From: Acidobacteriota bacterium
GTDB taxonomy: Bacteria; Acidobacteriota; Terriglobia; Terriglobales; Acidobacteriaceae
Length of the DNA: 51,203 nucleotides
Assembly (NCBI GenBank): GCA_013289875.1
Contig: JABCZC010000035.1
Coordinates: forward strand, 1 to 51,203
Direction of reading: 5' to 3'
Of this stretch, positions 41,868 through 50,723 are shown piece after piece. Made by a program: the position numbers and the translations under genes. The notes beneath the pieces were generated by a model. It ran no database searches and was not told where the DNA came from. It was given only the letters and a program-made list of their open reading frames with translations. Position 1 is the stretch's first letter. Every line of letters begins with the position of its first letter.

Positions 41868-42016
41868 CTCCAGGCGTCCCGCGCCGTATCCATGATCCAC
41901 TGCTGAATCTCGGCGCAGTCCCAGTCCCGCGGAATGCGATCGGCCTTAGCGAGCAACTGGCCTTTGAATCCATCACAGCAGTCGCCAATGTATTTGTTCC
42001 GCTCCTCGGACGTCAT
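41864..42016 (-). CDS. Candidate 50-aa small protein
   Basis: ATG 42016 to TGA 41864. Sequence features are an acidic N-terminal helix (TSEERNKYIGDCCDGFKGQL), then IPRDWDCAEIQQWIMDTARD. The W-D-x-x-E-I/L-x-x-W/Y-I-x-D arrangement is what I recall from short hypothetical proteins common in soil Acidobacteria, often followed by another tiny ORF. No good ribosome site is visible. It lies alone in the degraded stretch after the permease gene, and the 334 bases to its right hold no other supported gene. Confidence 0.45.
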   Translation of the reverse strand: MTSEERNKYIGDCCDGFKGQLLAKADRIPRDWDCAEIQQWIMDTARDAWR

Positions 42017-42368
42017 GAGGGGGATTTTAATCTCCACAGCCGGTAGCGCTGCTTTGGGCAGAATTTGGCAAAGCTCTTTTGGAGGCGCTGGAAGCAGAGC
42101 AGCTTGACGTCGAATCCCCCTGGAAAAGCATGACGCGTAAGCTTCAGGAAAAGGTGGAATCGACTGTCTTGCCAGAGTCGGTACGGGGCGAATTTAGTAA
42201 TTCATCGGTAAATATGGCCACGGGGACTGAAGGCTTTGCGGGTCCGCCCCGCGGCCATGTTTTTGGCACAGAGCCTTTGATCAAGCGTTTCGGATGGTGC
42301 TTGCTGCATTTCGGAGGCACGGCGTATAGTTCTGGTTTCGGGCCCAGGCTAAGCAAGGAGGACGTCTT

Positions 42369-43484
42369 ATGGCGGAGCTTCTTGGAGGAAATGCCGGAAA
42401 TGCCCTTTCTGCAAATCCGCTTCAAGGCACAAATCAGAGCACAGCTGGAGTAACAGGCCAGTCGAACACCGGTCCCGGTGTGTGGGGTCAAAGCATCGGG
42501 CTGGTCCCGGCTTCTCCCCCGGGAAGCTCATCGCTGAAGCCGCCGGCCACGCAGCCTGCAAGCGATGGCGTTCTTGGCGAAGGTACGAACGGCGTCCGCG
42601 GAGTATCCGCTGCTGATGTTCCAAATCCCACGACCCCACTGGAGTTCGCGGCTCCCACGCCAATAGGCGCGGGGGTCTGGGGAACGAACACGGCGGGCGG
42701 TCCGGGCGTGTACGGCACCAGCAAATCGGGAAGTGGCGTCAGGGGGGATGGCGGGAACTATGGTGTGTTCGGTCAGACGTCCGACGCATCGGGCAGCGGA
42801 GTGTTCGGGCAGAACAATTCGACCGGAGCGGGCGTCACCGGGGTCAACCTTGGCGGCACCGGTGTGAGCGGGCAGAGCGCGAGCGGAGCAGGTGTGAGCG
42901 GAACGAGCGCCACGGGCACTGCAATCGAGGGTATTAGCAAGGACGGTCTTGCCGGCAAGTTTACCGGAAAGGTTGAGGTGGACGGCGACGTCGAGACAAC
43001 CGGCAATCTCAAGATCAGCGGCGACATAACTAGTGTGAATACGGTGACGGTGCAAGGTGATGTTGTATTGACTGGCGCCGATTGTGCCGAGCAGTTCGAT
43101 ACCTGTGACATGCACCCTCAGGAACCAGGAACGATCGTTGTGATTGATGGCGAGGGGAAACTGCGCGAGTGCCGCGAGGCGTATGACAAGCGCGTGGCTG
43201 GAGTGGTTTCCGGCGCAGGGGAATATAAACCTGCGATTGTGCTCGACCGGCGGGCGTCAAGCGAGGGCCGTGTGTCGGTCGCGCTGGTCGGCAAGGTGTA
43301 CTGCAAAGTAGATGCTGACCCTGCGCCAATCGCTGTTGGCGATCTGTTGACGACTTCAGCGCGCCCGGGATTCGGCATGAAGGCGAGCGATGCCAGACGG
43401 GCGTTCGGTGCGGTAATCGGAAAGGCGCTCAGGCCGCTCAGCGAAGGCCAAGGTGTGATTCCCATTCTGGTCGCATTGCAGTAG
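42369..43484 (+). CDS. Gly/Val-repeat, tail-fibre-like protein
   Basis: 371-aa protein behind an ideal ribosome site (AAGGAGG, 42355-42361). The first ~200 residues are built from repeated G-V-x-G units (GVWGQS, GVLGEG, GVRGVS, GVYGTSKSGSGVRG, GVFGQTSDASGSGVFGQ, GVTGVNLGGTGVSGQ), which suggests a beta-helical or fibrous stalk. A middle part KFTGKVEVDGDVETTGNLKI resembles the repeats that precede phage fibre tips. The C-terminal ~135 residues (GADCAEQFD, GTIVVIDGEGKLRECREAYD, VALVGKVYCKV, GAVIGKALRPL) resemble the fold of phage-fibre Peptidase_G2-like tip domains. No signal peptide is visible. It is followed 9 bases later by a gene of unknown function that is likely co-transcribed. Confidence 0.75.
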   Translation: MAELLGGNAGNALSANPLQGTNQSTAGVTGQSNTGPGVWGQSIGLVPASPPGSSSLKPPATQPASDGVLGEGTNGVRGVSAADVPNPTTPLEFAAPTPIGAGVWGTNTAGGPGVYGTSKSGSGVRGDGGNYGVFGQTSDASGSGVFGQNNSTGAGVTGVNLGGTGVSGQSASGAGVSGTSATGTAIEGISKDGLAGKFTGKVEVDGDVETTGNLKISGDITSVNTVTVQGDVVLTGADCAEQFDTCDMHPQEPGTIVVIDGEGKLRECREAYDKRVAGVVSGAGEYKPAIVLDRRASSEGRVSVALVGKVYCKVDADPAPIAVGDLLTTSARPGFGMKASDARRAFGAVIGKALRPLSEGQGVIPILVALQ

Positions 43485-43493
43485 AGACGAGTC

Positions 43494-44438
43494 ATGGCTA
43501 TCGTACCGGTTAAGACTCACATTACGCTCGACCACATTACCTTCACGTATAACGGGCAGGGCCACTACTACAATCCGTTGTACCTCTGGACCGTCTTCTT
43601 CAAGATAGACGGCGACACTGCCTTCGTCGACGCGACAACTTTGAAGCTGCAAGGCACCGCAACCGTGGTCGTGACCCCCGGCAATCACGGAGACCTCCCT
43701 GGTCTGGGGTCGAACCACTGGACAAGTGGACCCTTAAACACCGACACGCCGTATCAGGCGACGATACAGTTCCCAATCCCTGCTGTTCTCGGGGATTTTG
43801 AGACGCTGGTGACCCCGATTCCGCTTAAGAACTCGAACGGAACGACGACTCCAATCGCTCCGGGCGTCGTAGGGTGCCTCGCAGTCCTTATGTCAAACGA
43901 TGGGCTCCCGGATGACGACATCCCCCCTGGACACGAGGCGCTCAATAACGCAGTTCAGAAAGATCTAAATAATCTGATACCGACACTGGGCGCGACGAAT
44001 CAACAAGTTACTCAAGCGCAGATTCAGGCGATAACCCAGCAGGTAATAAAAGCCGTCACCGCCGCAGTCACGAACGCTGTGAGCTTCGGAACCAAGGTGC
44101 TGGTGTTGTTGGGCGCTGAGAACCCGGACGCTGCGTGGGGAAATGCCGTCTACCAATTTGCAGCAGGAAACAACGATTGCGGTGCGGGTTCGAGCGATTT
44201 GGCGTGCTCGCCGCCTGCCGGGATTCCCCTTCAGGGTCAGACGATCAGCATCGACGATGGTTGGGAGACGTACTCATTCACGTTCCAAGGCAAGGTGATC
44301 GCCGACCCATTTCCTCTCAGCATGAAGAGGATTCTTAGCCGCCTGGGTGAGCCGAGCCTGCGAAACGCGATGACGACGACAACCGCAACGTTTACTCCTC
44401 GCGACTCGGCGAACAGTTGGGCAAACGTCATGACCTGA
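43494..44438 (+). CDS. Hypothetical protein, partner of the fibre-like protein
   Basis: 314-aa protein that I do not recognise. No signal peptide or membrane helix. The N-terminal half looks beta-rich (ITLDHITFTYNGQGHYYNPL, and TATVVVTPGNHGDLPG). A central helix (about 146-195) is Gln/Thr/Ala-rich (NQQVTQAQIQAITQQVIKAV). The end returns to beta structure (GWETYSFTFQGKVIADP). It begins 9 bases after the fibre-like gene, so the two probably form a unit. A surface or secreted structural role is a guess from the neighbour only. Confidence 0.65.
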   Translation: MAIVPVKTHITLDHITFTYNGQGHYYNPLYLWTVFFKIDGDTAFVDATTLKLQGTATVVVTPGNHGDLPGLGSNHWTSGPLNTDTPYQATIQFPIPAVLGDFETLVTPIPLKNSNGTTTPIAPGVVGCLAVLMSNDGLPDDDIPPGHEALNNAVQKDLNNLIPTLGATNQQVTQAQIQAITQQVIKAVTAAVTNAVSFGTKVLVLLGAENPDAAWGNAVYQFAAGNNDCGAGSSDLACSPPAGIPLQGQTISIDDGWETYSFTFQGKVIADPFPLSMKRILSRLGEPSLRNAMTTTTATFTPRDSANSWANVMT

Positions 44439-44584
44439 GGGCAGGCAGGGTATTACCTCCGGTCCCAGCATCACGGCAGTGTGGCTCAGGCAATGGCATC
44501 CGACGCGCAGGCAGAGCGCTAAGACTCGCTATTCGCGGAGTGCTCGGGGTGTGGGAGTGAAGGGCTGTGCGGTTTGCGGGGCGC

Positions 44585-44959
44585 TCAGCGGGCACGCGGC
44601 ACACTGCTGGCGGGTCTAAAGCGCCACCACCCGTCCATCCGTCCCACATCGAGTCCACGCCGGCGCAAGCTCTTGTGCGGCTGGCCGTATGCAACAACAA
44701 TGGTTTTTGAGCGCTTCGCCATCGTAAGAATGTGCCGATCATTTTCTGGTCCAACTGGATCGGGAACAGCCATTAGCTGGCGTTGATCGGTCGCACGATA
44801 CGCAAAGGTATTTACTACATACAAGCAGCCACTGCCCCAACTGCGCGCGAATGTCTGACAGCGAGCTACTGTTGGATCGTCGGCGTCAACATCTGCCCGG
44901 ACCGCTTGCTGCGGATCGAGTTGTCGGCCTAGGACCCGTTTCCAGTGAGTTTTACGCAC
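44585..44959 (-). pseudogene. Truncated DUF1643 protein
   Basis: 124 codons whose central part matches DUF1643: ADDPTVARCQTFARSWG, CLYVVNTFAYRATDQRQLM and PDPVGPENDRHILTMAKR, then VVAYGQ. The usual opening (LxFVMLNPSTA) is missing or damaged (LDPQQAVRADVD stands in its place). The usual C-terminal block (CLGxTKxGxPRHPLY) is absent, replaced by unrelated residues. Full-length members are about 160-180 aa. I take it as a decayed accessory gene. The ~300 bases to its right hold nothing I can name. Confidence 0.65.
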
Positions 44960-45257
44960 AGATGCCGCTGGTCGGGTTCTGAGCAGTTACTGCATCAGAA
45001 TTCAGATGCGCATTCGCGAAGTCCGAATCACATTGGGACGGAACAGGTTCCCAAACGCCGCGTCTCCGATCATATTGGCAATCAAACCAATGCCAACGTG
45101 AACGTCTGCCGTTAGTTCCAGGCAAGTGGTGGGCTGCATAGAATTAGCTCTCTGCGGCCGGATCACTCCTATTTTCCCGACAACTCGGTGGTCTTGTGAC
45201 AAGACACGCGCCTTTCATCACACCGCTCGAAGCGACCCGTAGGAGCACACTCGTAAG

Positions 45258-47480
45258 ATGACTGTGTTTACCTGTCCCATGCATCCGGACGTCCACAAGC
45301 CAGCAGATGGCAACTGCCCGAAATGTGGAATGGCACTGGAGCCGGAAACAGTCAGCGCTCCCGTCACCCAACCTCAATACACTTGCCCCATGCACCCGCA
45401 GATCGTGCGCGACCAGCCAGGGAATTGCCCCATCTGTGGTATGACCCTGGAACCGATGAAGGTCACCGTCGAGGGAACGAATCCTGAGCTTGACCGGATG
45501 ACGCGGCGGCTCTGGGCCGGCATCGGATTCACCCTCCCGATTCTCGCCGTCATGGTCTCAGACCTTCTGCCAAGCCATCCGATTCAGCATCTTCTCGCAG
45601 GCCGGAGTCTTGGATGGGTGGAGTTTGCGTTTGCAACCCCGGTAGTCCTCTGGGGAGGCTGGCCGTTCTTCCAGCGTGGGTGGACTTCGATCCTAAGCCG
45701 CCACCTGAATATGTTCACGCTGATCTCGATTGGCTCAGGTTCGGCCTACCTCTACAGCGTTGTAGCAGTCTTTCTGCCACGGGTCTTTCCTGCGTCGTTT
45801 CGGGATAAGTCGGGCCAGATCGGCCTCTACTTCGAGGCAGCCGCCGTTATTACAGTGCTTGTTCTCCTCGGCCAGGTCCTGGAGTTGAAAGCGCGTAGCC
45901 AGACCAGCAGCGCGATCAAAGCACTCCTCGGTCTAGCGCCCAAGACAGCGCGCCGCATCTCTGGAGACGGTAGGGAGCAGGACGTGGACTTGAAGGCTAT
46001 CCAGGTGGGCGACCAACTCCGTGTCCGACCGGGCGAAAAGATTCCGACTGACGGAGTGGTGATTGACGGCAGCAGCTCCGTAGACGAATCGATGGTCAGT
46101 GGTGAGGCTATCCCGGTAGAAAAGACGGTCGATGCCAAGGTCATCGGAGGGACTATCAACGGGACGGGCAGCTTCGTGATGAAGACTGAGCGCGTCGGGG
46201 CAGACACGTTGCTTGCGCAGATCGTAAAGATGGTAAGCGAGGCCCAGCGTACTCGAGCTCCAATCCAGAGACTGGCGGACGTAGTGGCTTCCTACTTTGT
46301 GCCGGCGGTGATGCTGTCCGCGGTCATCACCTTTGTCGTATGGGCGATCTATGGTCCACAGCCGCACTACGCTCATGCCTTAGTCAATGCGGTGGCCGTG
46401 CTGATCATTGCGTGCCCATGCGCCCTTGGGCTTGCAACGCCCATGGCGATTATGGTCGGTGCAGGACGGGGAGCTGGCGAAGGCGTCCTCATCAGCAACG
46501 CCGAAGCACTCGAAGTCCTGGAGAAGGTCGATACCCTCGTTGTCGACAAGACCGGCACGCTGACTCTGGGCAAGCCGAAGCTGACAGAGCTGATTCCGGC
46601 CGAAGGCGTGAAAGAAACTGAGCTGCTGCAAGTAGCAGCCAGTCTCGAAAAGGCAAGCGAGCATCCCCTCGCCGCAGCGATCCTTACGGCGGCCAAGGAA
46701 AAGAACATCGAACTGGTCGTAATCGAAGGCTTCCAATCTGTGACGGGGAAAGGTATCAAGGGAACTTTGGGGGGCAAACAGGTTGCCATTGGCAACGCTG
46801 CGCTCATGACCGATCTCGGCGCTTCTCCTGAATCATTGCGGATGAAGGCCGGAGCCCTCCAAAAAGAGGGACGGACGGTCATGTACATCGCGCTGGGAGG
46901 AAAGTTCGCCGGCCTGATCGCCGTCGCCGACCCGATCAAAGACTCTACAGCCGAAGCCATCGAGCAGTTGAAGCGCGAAGGCATCAAGGTCATCATGGTC
47001 ACAGGCGACAACCTCGCGACCGCGGAGGCGGTCGCACGAAAGCTTGGCATCAACTTCGAAGCCGACGTGCTCCCCGACAAAAAGGCGGCGATCGTAAAGA
47101 AGCTGCAGGATGCCGGCGCTACCGTCGCGATGGCTGGCGACGGTGTCAACGATGCTCCAGCCCTGGCACAGGCTCATGTGGGGCTTGCGATGGGTACAGG
47201 GACGGACGTTGCGATGAAGACGGGCGGTATCACCCTGATAAAAGGTGACCTCCGGGGCATTGTGAAGGCTCGCCGATTGAGTCACCTCACGATGAATAAC
47301 ATTCGCGAGAATCTCTTCTTTGCCTTCTTCTACAACGCACTCGGTATCCCGTTGGCGGCAGGCGTTCTCTACCCTGCGTTTGGCCTGCTTCTAAATCCGA
47401 TGATCGCCGCTGCCGCCATGAGCTTCAGCTCAGTTTCAGTGATTGCCAATGCGCTCAGGTTGCAGGCTGCCAAGCTGTGA
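45258..47480 (+). CDS. copA: Cu(I)-exporting P-type ATPase with two N-terminal heavy-metal-binding domains
   Basis: 740-aa P1B ATPase pumping monovalent copper (possibly silver) out of the cytoplasm. Two N-terminal Cys/Met-rich metal-binding repeats ([11 protein letters not shown]...CPKCGM and [22 protein letters not shown], within residues 4-70) replace the usual HMA domains. The membrane core follows, with the CPC motif [20 protein letters not shown] (phosphorylated Asp), [15 protein letters not shown] and [14 protein letters not shown] in [12 protein letters not shown] and the closing [16 protein letters not shown] are P1B-1 signatures. ATG 45258 follows GTAGGAGC. It is a single gene without a visible copper regulator beside it. 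Confidence 0.95.
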   Translation: MTVFTCPMHPDVHKPADGNCPKCGMALEPETVSAPVTQPQYTCPMHPQIVRDQPGNCPICGMTLEPMKVTVEGTNPELDRMTRRLWAGIGFTLPILAVMVSDLLPSHPIQHLLAGRSLGWVEFAFATPVVLWGGWPFFQRGWTSILSRHLNMFTLISIGSGSAYLYSVVAVFLPRVFPASFRDKSGQIGLYFEAAAVITVLVLLGQVLELKARSQTSSAIKALLGLAPKTARRISGDGREQDVDLKAIQVGDQLRVRPGEKIPTDGVVIDGSSSVDESMVSGEAIPVEKTVDAKVIGGTINGTGSFVMKTERVGADTLLAQIVKMVSEAQRTRAPIQRLADVVASYFVPAVMLSAVITFVVWAIYGPQPHYAHALVNAVAVLIIACPCALGLATPMAIMVGAGRGAGEGVLISNAEALEVLEKVDTLVVDKTGTLTLGKPKLTELIPAEGVKETELLQVAASLEKASEHPLAAAILTAAKEKNIELVVIEGFQSVTGKGIKGTLGGKQVAIGNAALMTDLGASPESLRMKAGALQKEGRTVMYIALGGKFAGLIAVADPIKDSTAEAIEQLKREGIKVIMVTGDNLATAEAVARKLGINFEADVLPDKKAAIVKKLQDAGATVAMAGDGVNDAPALAQAHVGLAMGTGTDVAMKTGGITLIKGDLRGIVKARRLSHLTMNNIRENLFFAFFYNALGIPLAAGVLYPAFGLLLNPMIAAAAMSFSSVSVIANALRLQAAKL

Positions 47481-47607
47481 GTCGACCCGAAGTAGCCTTG
47501 GACGCGGGCTACTCCGGGCTGGTGGATCGGAACCCAACGCGTAAAATCTTCGCGGGCCTGAATGCCCCGTAGTTTTGGTCCTCGCCCGAGGGACTCGCAA
47601 ATAAAGA

Positions 47608-48675
47608 CTAAGCGGCTCTGGGCACGAGGCGAGGTGCACTCTCAGCCAAACGAAGCACGGCCAGTGTGTTGGTCGAGAAAATCTTCTTGCGGTCTCCAAG
47701 GTCGGCGATCGTGTCGTCTACAAGGTCGATGTGCAGCTTTGGGCTCATTGGAACCGGCCCAAAATCGGTTCCAAACAGTACGCGGTCAATGCCGCACATT
47801 TCAATCATGGCATTGAGGCCGCTCGCGCTTGGCCCCATGGTATCGACATAGATATTCGACTTGAGATACTCCGAGGGCTTATGAAGATTCTTATCGACCT
47901 TGTTGATTGGTGGGTTTTGAATACCTTTGTAGTTCAAGTCCCAGTTCCAATCAAGTCTGCAAATGACGGGGGCGAGGGCTCCCCCCATGTGAACAAAAAG
48001 AACCTTCAGCTTAGGATATTTGTCGAAGACGCCACTGTAGATCATGCGAGCGGCCGACAATGCCGTATCGAATGGTCGTCCTACGGCCTCGTTAAGCCGA
48101 TACTGCTGCATCGCTACAGCGCCTATAGCCACGAGAGGAGGATGAATGTGAACGAGAACATCTTTGGCCTGCGCATACTCCCATAGCCATTCGGCTTTGG
48201 GTGAGTCCAGAAAGATCTGATCTGAGCCGGCTCCGTAGCTGCTTGTGATGCTGATGCAGCAAGCCTCCCTATTCGAAATTAATGGATCGATGACATCACG
48301 TGAACTCTCTTCAAGAGCATGAGCGTTGGCCATACAGGCAATCTCATCGGGAAATCTATCTCGAAGTTCGAAGGACTCGTCATTCAGGAATTTGAGCGTA
48401 TCGACGGTGCTTGCTTTGATGACGTGCTGGGCAAACGTCTCCACCTCGCCGCCATAGCTGTTCACGCAGGACGACACCCCACTCTGCCGCTGAATCTCCA
48501 TCGAATAATCAACGTCAACCGACTCACGATAGAAAAACATCTCGTCCCCAAAGACCTGCGGCAACGGCTTTGAATCGTCAAACCCTATATTTTCAACGAG
48601 TTTCTGACGCAGTTTCGGACCGAAAATATGCCGGTGAGTGTCGATAATGATTCTGGTGGTCTGGGATGCAGACAT
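47608..48675 (-). CDS. Amidohydrolase family 2 (ACMSD-like) metal-dependent hydrolase
   Basis: 355-aa TIM-barrel enzyme. Metal ligands are visible as IDTHRHIFG (H-x-H near the N terminus), LVHIHPP in the middle, VLFVHMGGALAPVICRLDW, and the C-terminal LFGTDFGPVPM carrying the conserved Asp. The fold fits decarboxylases or hydrolases of the ACMSD/ligW type. The start at ATG 48675 gives a normal family opening; the frame is open from 48699. It converges with the copper ATPase gene (127-base gap). Substrate unknown. Confidence 0.88.
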   Translation of the reverse strand: MSASQTTRIIIDTHRHIFGPKLRQKLVENIGFDDSKPLPQVFGDEMFFYRESVDVDYSMEIQRQSGVSSCVNSYGGEVETFAQHVIKASTVDTLKFLNDESFELRDRFPDEIACMANAHALEESSRDVIDPLISNREACCISITSSYGAGSDQIFLDSPKAEWLWEYAQAKDVLVHIHPPLVAIGAVAMQQYRLNEAVGRPFDTALSAARMIYSGVFDKYPKLKVLFVHMGGALAPVICRLDWNWDLNYKGIQNPPINKVDKNLHKPSEYLKSNIYVDTMGPSASGLNAMIEMCGIDRVLFGTDFGPVPMSPKLHIDLVDDTIADLGDRKKIFSTNTLAVLRLAESAPRLVPRAA

Positions 48676-48875
48676 TTGGAGGACCTCTGGTAGGAGCATC
48701 TATCAAATACGTTCCGTCGTCTGTGTCGCTTTGCTCATGCAAACATGGCCGCAACGTCGCAATTAGTGTCCCATTGTGTGCTTTTCTGCACAGACAGTCT
48801 TTCTCCCGTTGACTAAGGCTGGCAGTTGGGGTACCCCCTCTTGATACAAATCGGTCATAAAAGCGAACCCAGTGA

Positions 48876-48965
48876 GTGCCGCGACGCACAAACAAGCAAC
48901 AGGCGCTGCTGGAGCACGCTATCGAGAAGATGAGCGCACTTGAGAACTTCCTGTCTCAACTCTAA
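48876..48965 (+). CDS. Candidate 29-aa peptide
   Basis: GTG 48876 to TAA 48963-48965: a basic start (MPRRTNKQQALLEH) and an amphipathic helix AIEKMSALENFLSQL. Composition looks coding and it ends 62 bases before the next gene, but there is no clear ribosome site. It may be the surviving end of a larger gene. Confidence 0.2.
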   Translation: MPRRTNKQQALLEHAIEKMSALENFLSQL

Positions 48966-49027
48966 AAGCGAGAAACCAGGGGAACCCACACGAAGCGGGA
49001 TTTCAAAACGAAAAGAGGAAGACTGAA

Positions 49028-50290
49028 ATGACTTCCGTGGCTGAAATGCAAACGAATTCAGGTCTCGCCGTCATCGACAAGACGGACCCGCGGGAATTAA
49101 CTCCGACTACTTCCCCGTCTTTCTCGTTCCCGGTCGGATATCACGATCTGCACCCGGACGTCAGCATCAATTTTCAGCTGAACCGCTTCTATGGCTGGGT
49201 CGGCGACGACACCATGCTGACCGAAATGCGCGAGGCGACGGCCGGCGTGACCGGCGTGGACGACTATCCGACCTTCACCAAGGCCTTCCTCGACCTCGGC
49301 GACAGGGCGCTCGCCCGTCACGAGACGCTCAAAGGCGCTTACTATCTGCGCCTGGCCGAGTTCTTCCTGTTCACCAAGGACCCGCGCAAGCTGCCCACAC
49401 GTCAGCGTTTCGTCGACCTGATTCTCGATCATTTTCAAATTCCGTCCTCGGCGTGCAGCAGGATTCCCTTTGAATCGGGCTGGCTTCCCGCCTATCGCCT
49501 TACCCCGGCGCAGCCTAAGGGCACGCTTGTCGTTTTCGGCGGATTCGACAGCTACATCGAGGAATGGCTGCCCGCAGCGCTGGTCTTTCGCAACGCGGGC
49601 TACGACACGATCCTATTCGAGGGCCCCGGCCAGGGAGCGGCGCTCGAATTGGCGCGCCTGACCATGAGCCCTGAGTGGGAGAAGCCAGTCAAAACGGTAC
49701 TGGACTACTTCCGCCTCGACGCGATCACGTTGATGGGCTTCTCCCTCGGCGGTGGGTTGGCCATTCGCGCCGCCGCCTTCGAGCCAAGGGTGCGCCGGGT
49801 GATCGCATACGACATTATGACCAACGGGCTCGAGTGCTTCCTTCGCCCTCTGCCCCCGCCGGCACAAAAGGAGATCCTTGACTGGATCGACACTGGAAAC
49901 GAGGGAGCGGTCGACAAGTTCTTCGCCGATGCGATGGTCAAGAGCCTGCTTCTGGACTGGATGGTGAAATTGGCGATACACAACACTGGAGCTAAGACGA
50001 CGTATGAGATGTTGAAGCACTATCAGAAATACGAAACCGCTAGCATCTCGTCCCAGCTGACCCAGGACATACTTCTGATGGCAGGCGCCGAGGATCACTA
50101 TATCCCGGTACACCAGTTGCCCGACCAGATCGCGACCCTGACACATGTACGCTCAATGACCGCGCGCCTGTTCACGCGAGCCGAGCAAGCGCAGAATCAT
50201 GTTCAAGTGGGGAATATGGGCCTCGCGTTCCGCACCATGATCGACTGGATGACCGGTCTTGGGCCGATAGAAAGGCTCGCCGACGAATAA
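49028..50290 (+). CDS. Alpha/beta hydrolase with helical N-terminal domain
   Basis: 420-aa alpha/beta hydrolase. A ~150-residue helical part (including NRFYGWVGDDTMLTEMREA and KGAYYLRLAEFFLF) precedes the hydrolase fold. The nucleophile elbow is MGFSLGGGLAI, the acid LMAGAEDHYIPV and the His in AQNHVQVGN, so the triad appears complete. VVFGGFDSYIEEWLP forms the oxyanion region. The layout resembles FrsA and carbon-carbon hydrolases such as 2,6-dihydroxypseudooxynicotine hydrolase. ATG 49028 follows AAGAGGAAG. Substrate unknown. Confidence 0.85.
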   Translation: MTSVAEMQTNSGLAVIDKTDPRELTPTTSPSFSFPVGYHDLHPDVSINFQLNRFYGWVGDDTMLTEMREATAGVTGVDDYPTFTKAFLDLGDRALARHETLKGAYYLRLAEFFLFTKDPRKLPTRQRFVDLILDHFQIPSSACSRIPFESGWLPAYRLTPAQPKGTLVVFGGFDSYIEEWLPAALVFRNAGYDTILFEGPGQGAALELARLTMSPEWEKPVKTVLDYFRLDAITLMGFSLGGGLAIRAAAFEPRVRRVIAYDIMTNGLECFLRPLPPPAQKEILDWIDTGNEGAVDKFFADAMVKSLLLDWMVKLAIHNTGAKTTYEMLKHYQKYETASISSQLTQDILLMAGAEDHYIPVHQLPDQIATLTHVRSMTARLFTRAEQAQNHVQVGNMGLAFRTMIDWMTGLGPIERLADE

Positions 50291-50459
50291 CGCCGAAGCA
50301 GCGGCTTTCGCTATGTGCCTAGGGCGGCCTTCTGGCTCTGCGATCACGGCTTTGGTCTTTCATCGATGTGATGGCTCAGGTCAAGGCTACGCTGTCCCCT
50401 GGCTTCGTCTGGGCTGGCAATCGGATTTTCCATCGGGGATCGTGCTTTGAAATGCACTT

Positions 50460-50612
50460 ATGCTTGTGGACGGGGCGAGAAGCCGAAACCCAGAGCTATT
50501 GAACGAGCTCGGAATCCAAGAACTCTGGACCTGGCCTGGATGTCCTGCTCAAGTCACCGACGGCACCGAGATGACTGTCGACCATGAAGTGAAGACGATG
50601 GGGGCAAATTAA
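50460..50612 (+). CDS. Candidate 50-aa small ORF before the hydrogenase gene
   Basis: ATG 50460 to TAA 50610-50612: begins MLVDGARSRNPELLNELG and contains IQELWTWPGCPAQVTDG. The codon pattern looks like a real protein and a stop precedes it in frame. No family recognised and no strong ribosome site. It could be a small accessory protein or the remnant of a longer gene. Apart from it the gap 50291-50723 shows only two TTCAAAA repeats near 50635. Confidence 0.25.
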   Translation: MLVDGARSRNPELLNELGIQELWTWPGCPAQVTDGTEMTVDHEVKTMGAN

Positions 50613-50723
50613 TGACACTCTAAGAAAATATTCAAAAGTGTTCAAAATTGCACAGACACGGAGGCTAAGTGCGTTGATATTGGGTCGCGAACACTGGCGC
50701 CGGAGAATTCGTATGGGGTCAGG

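Noticed and set aside
42079..42453. 124-aa ORF overlapping the fibre-like gene
   Set aside because: It overlaps the well-supported start at 42369 in another frame and lacks a ribosome site.
47491..47513. Hairpin AGTAGCC/GGCTACT after the copper ATPase as terminator
   Set aside because: Seven-base stem but no T-run on either strand; may be chance.
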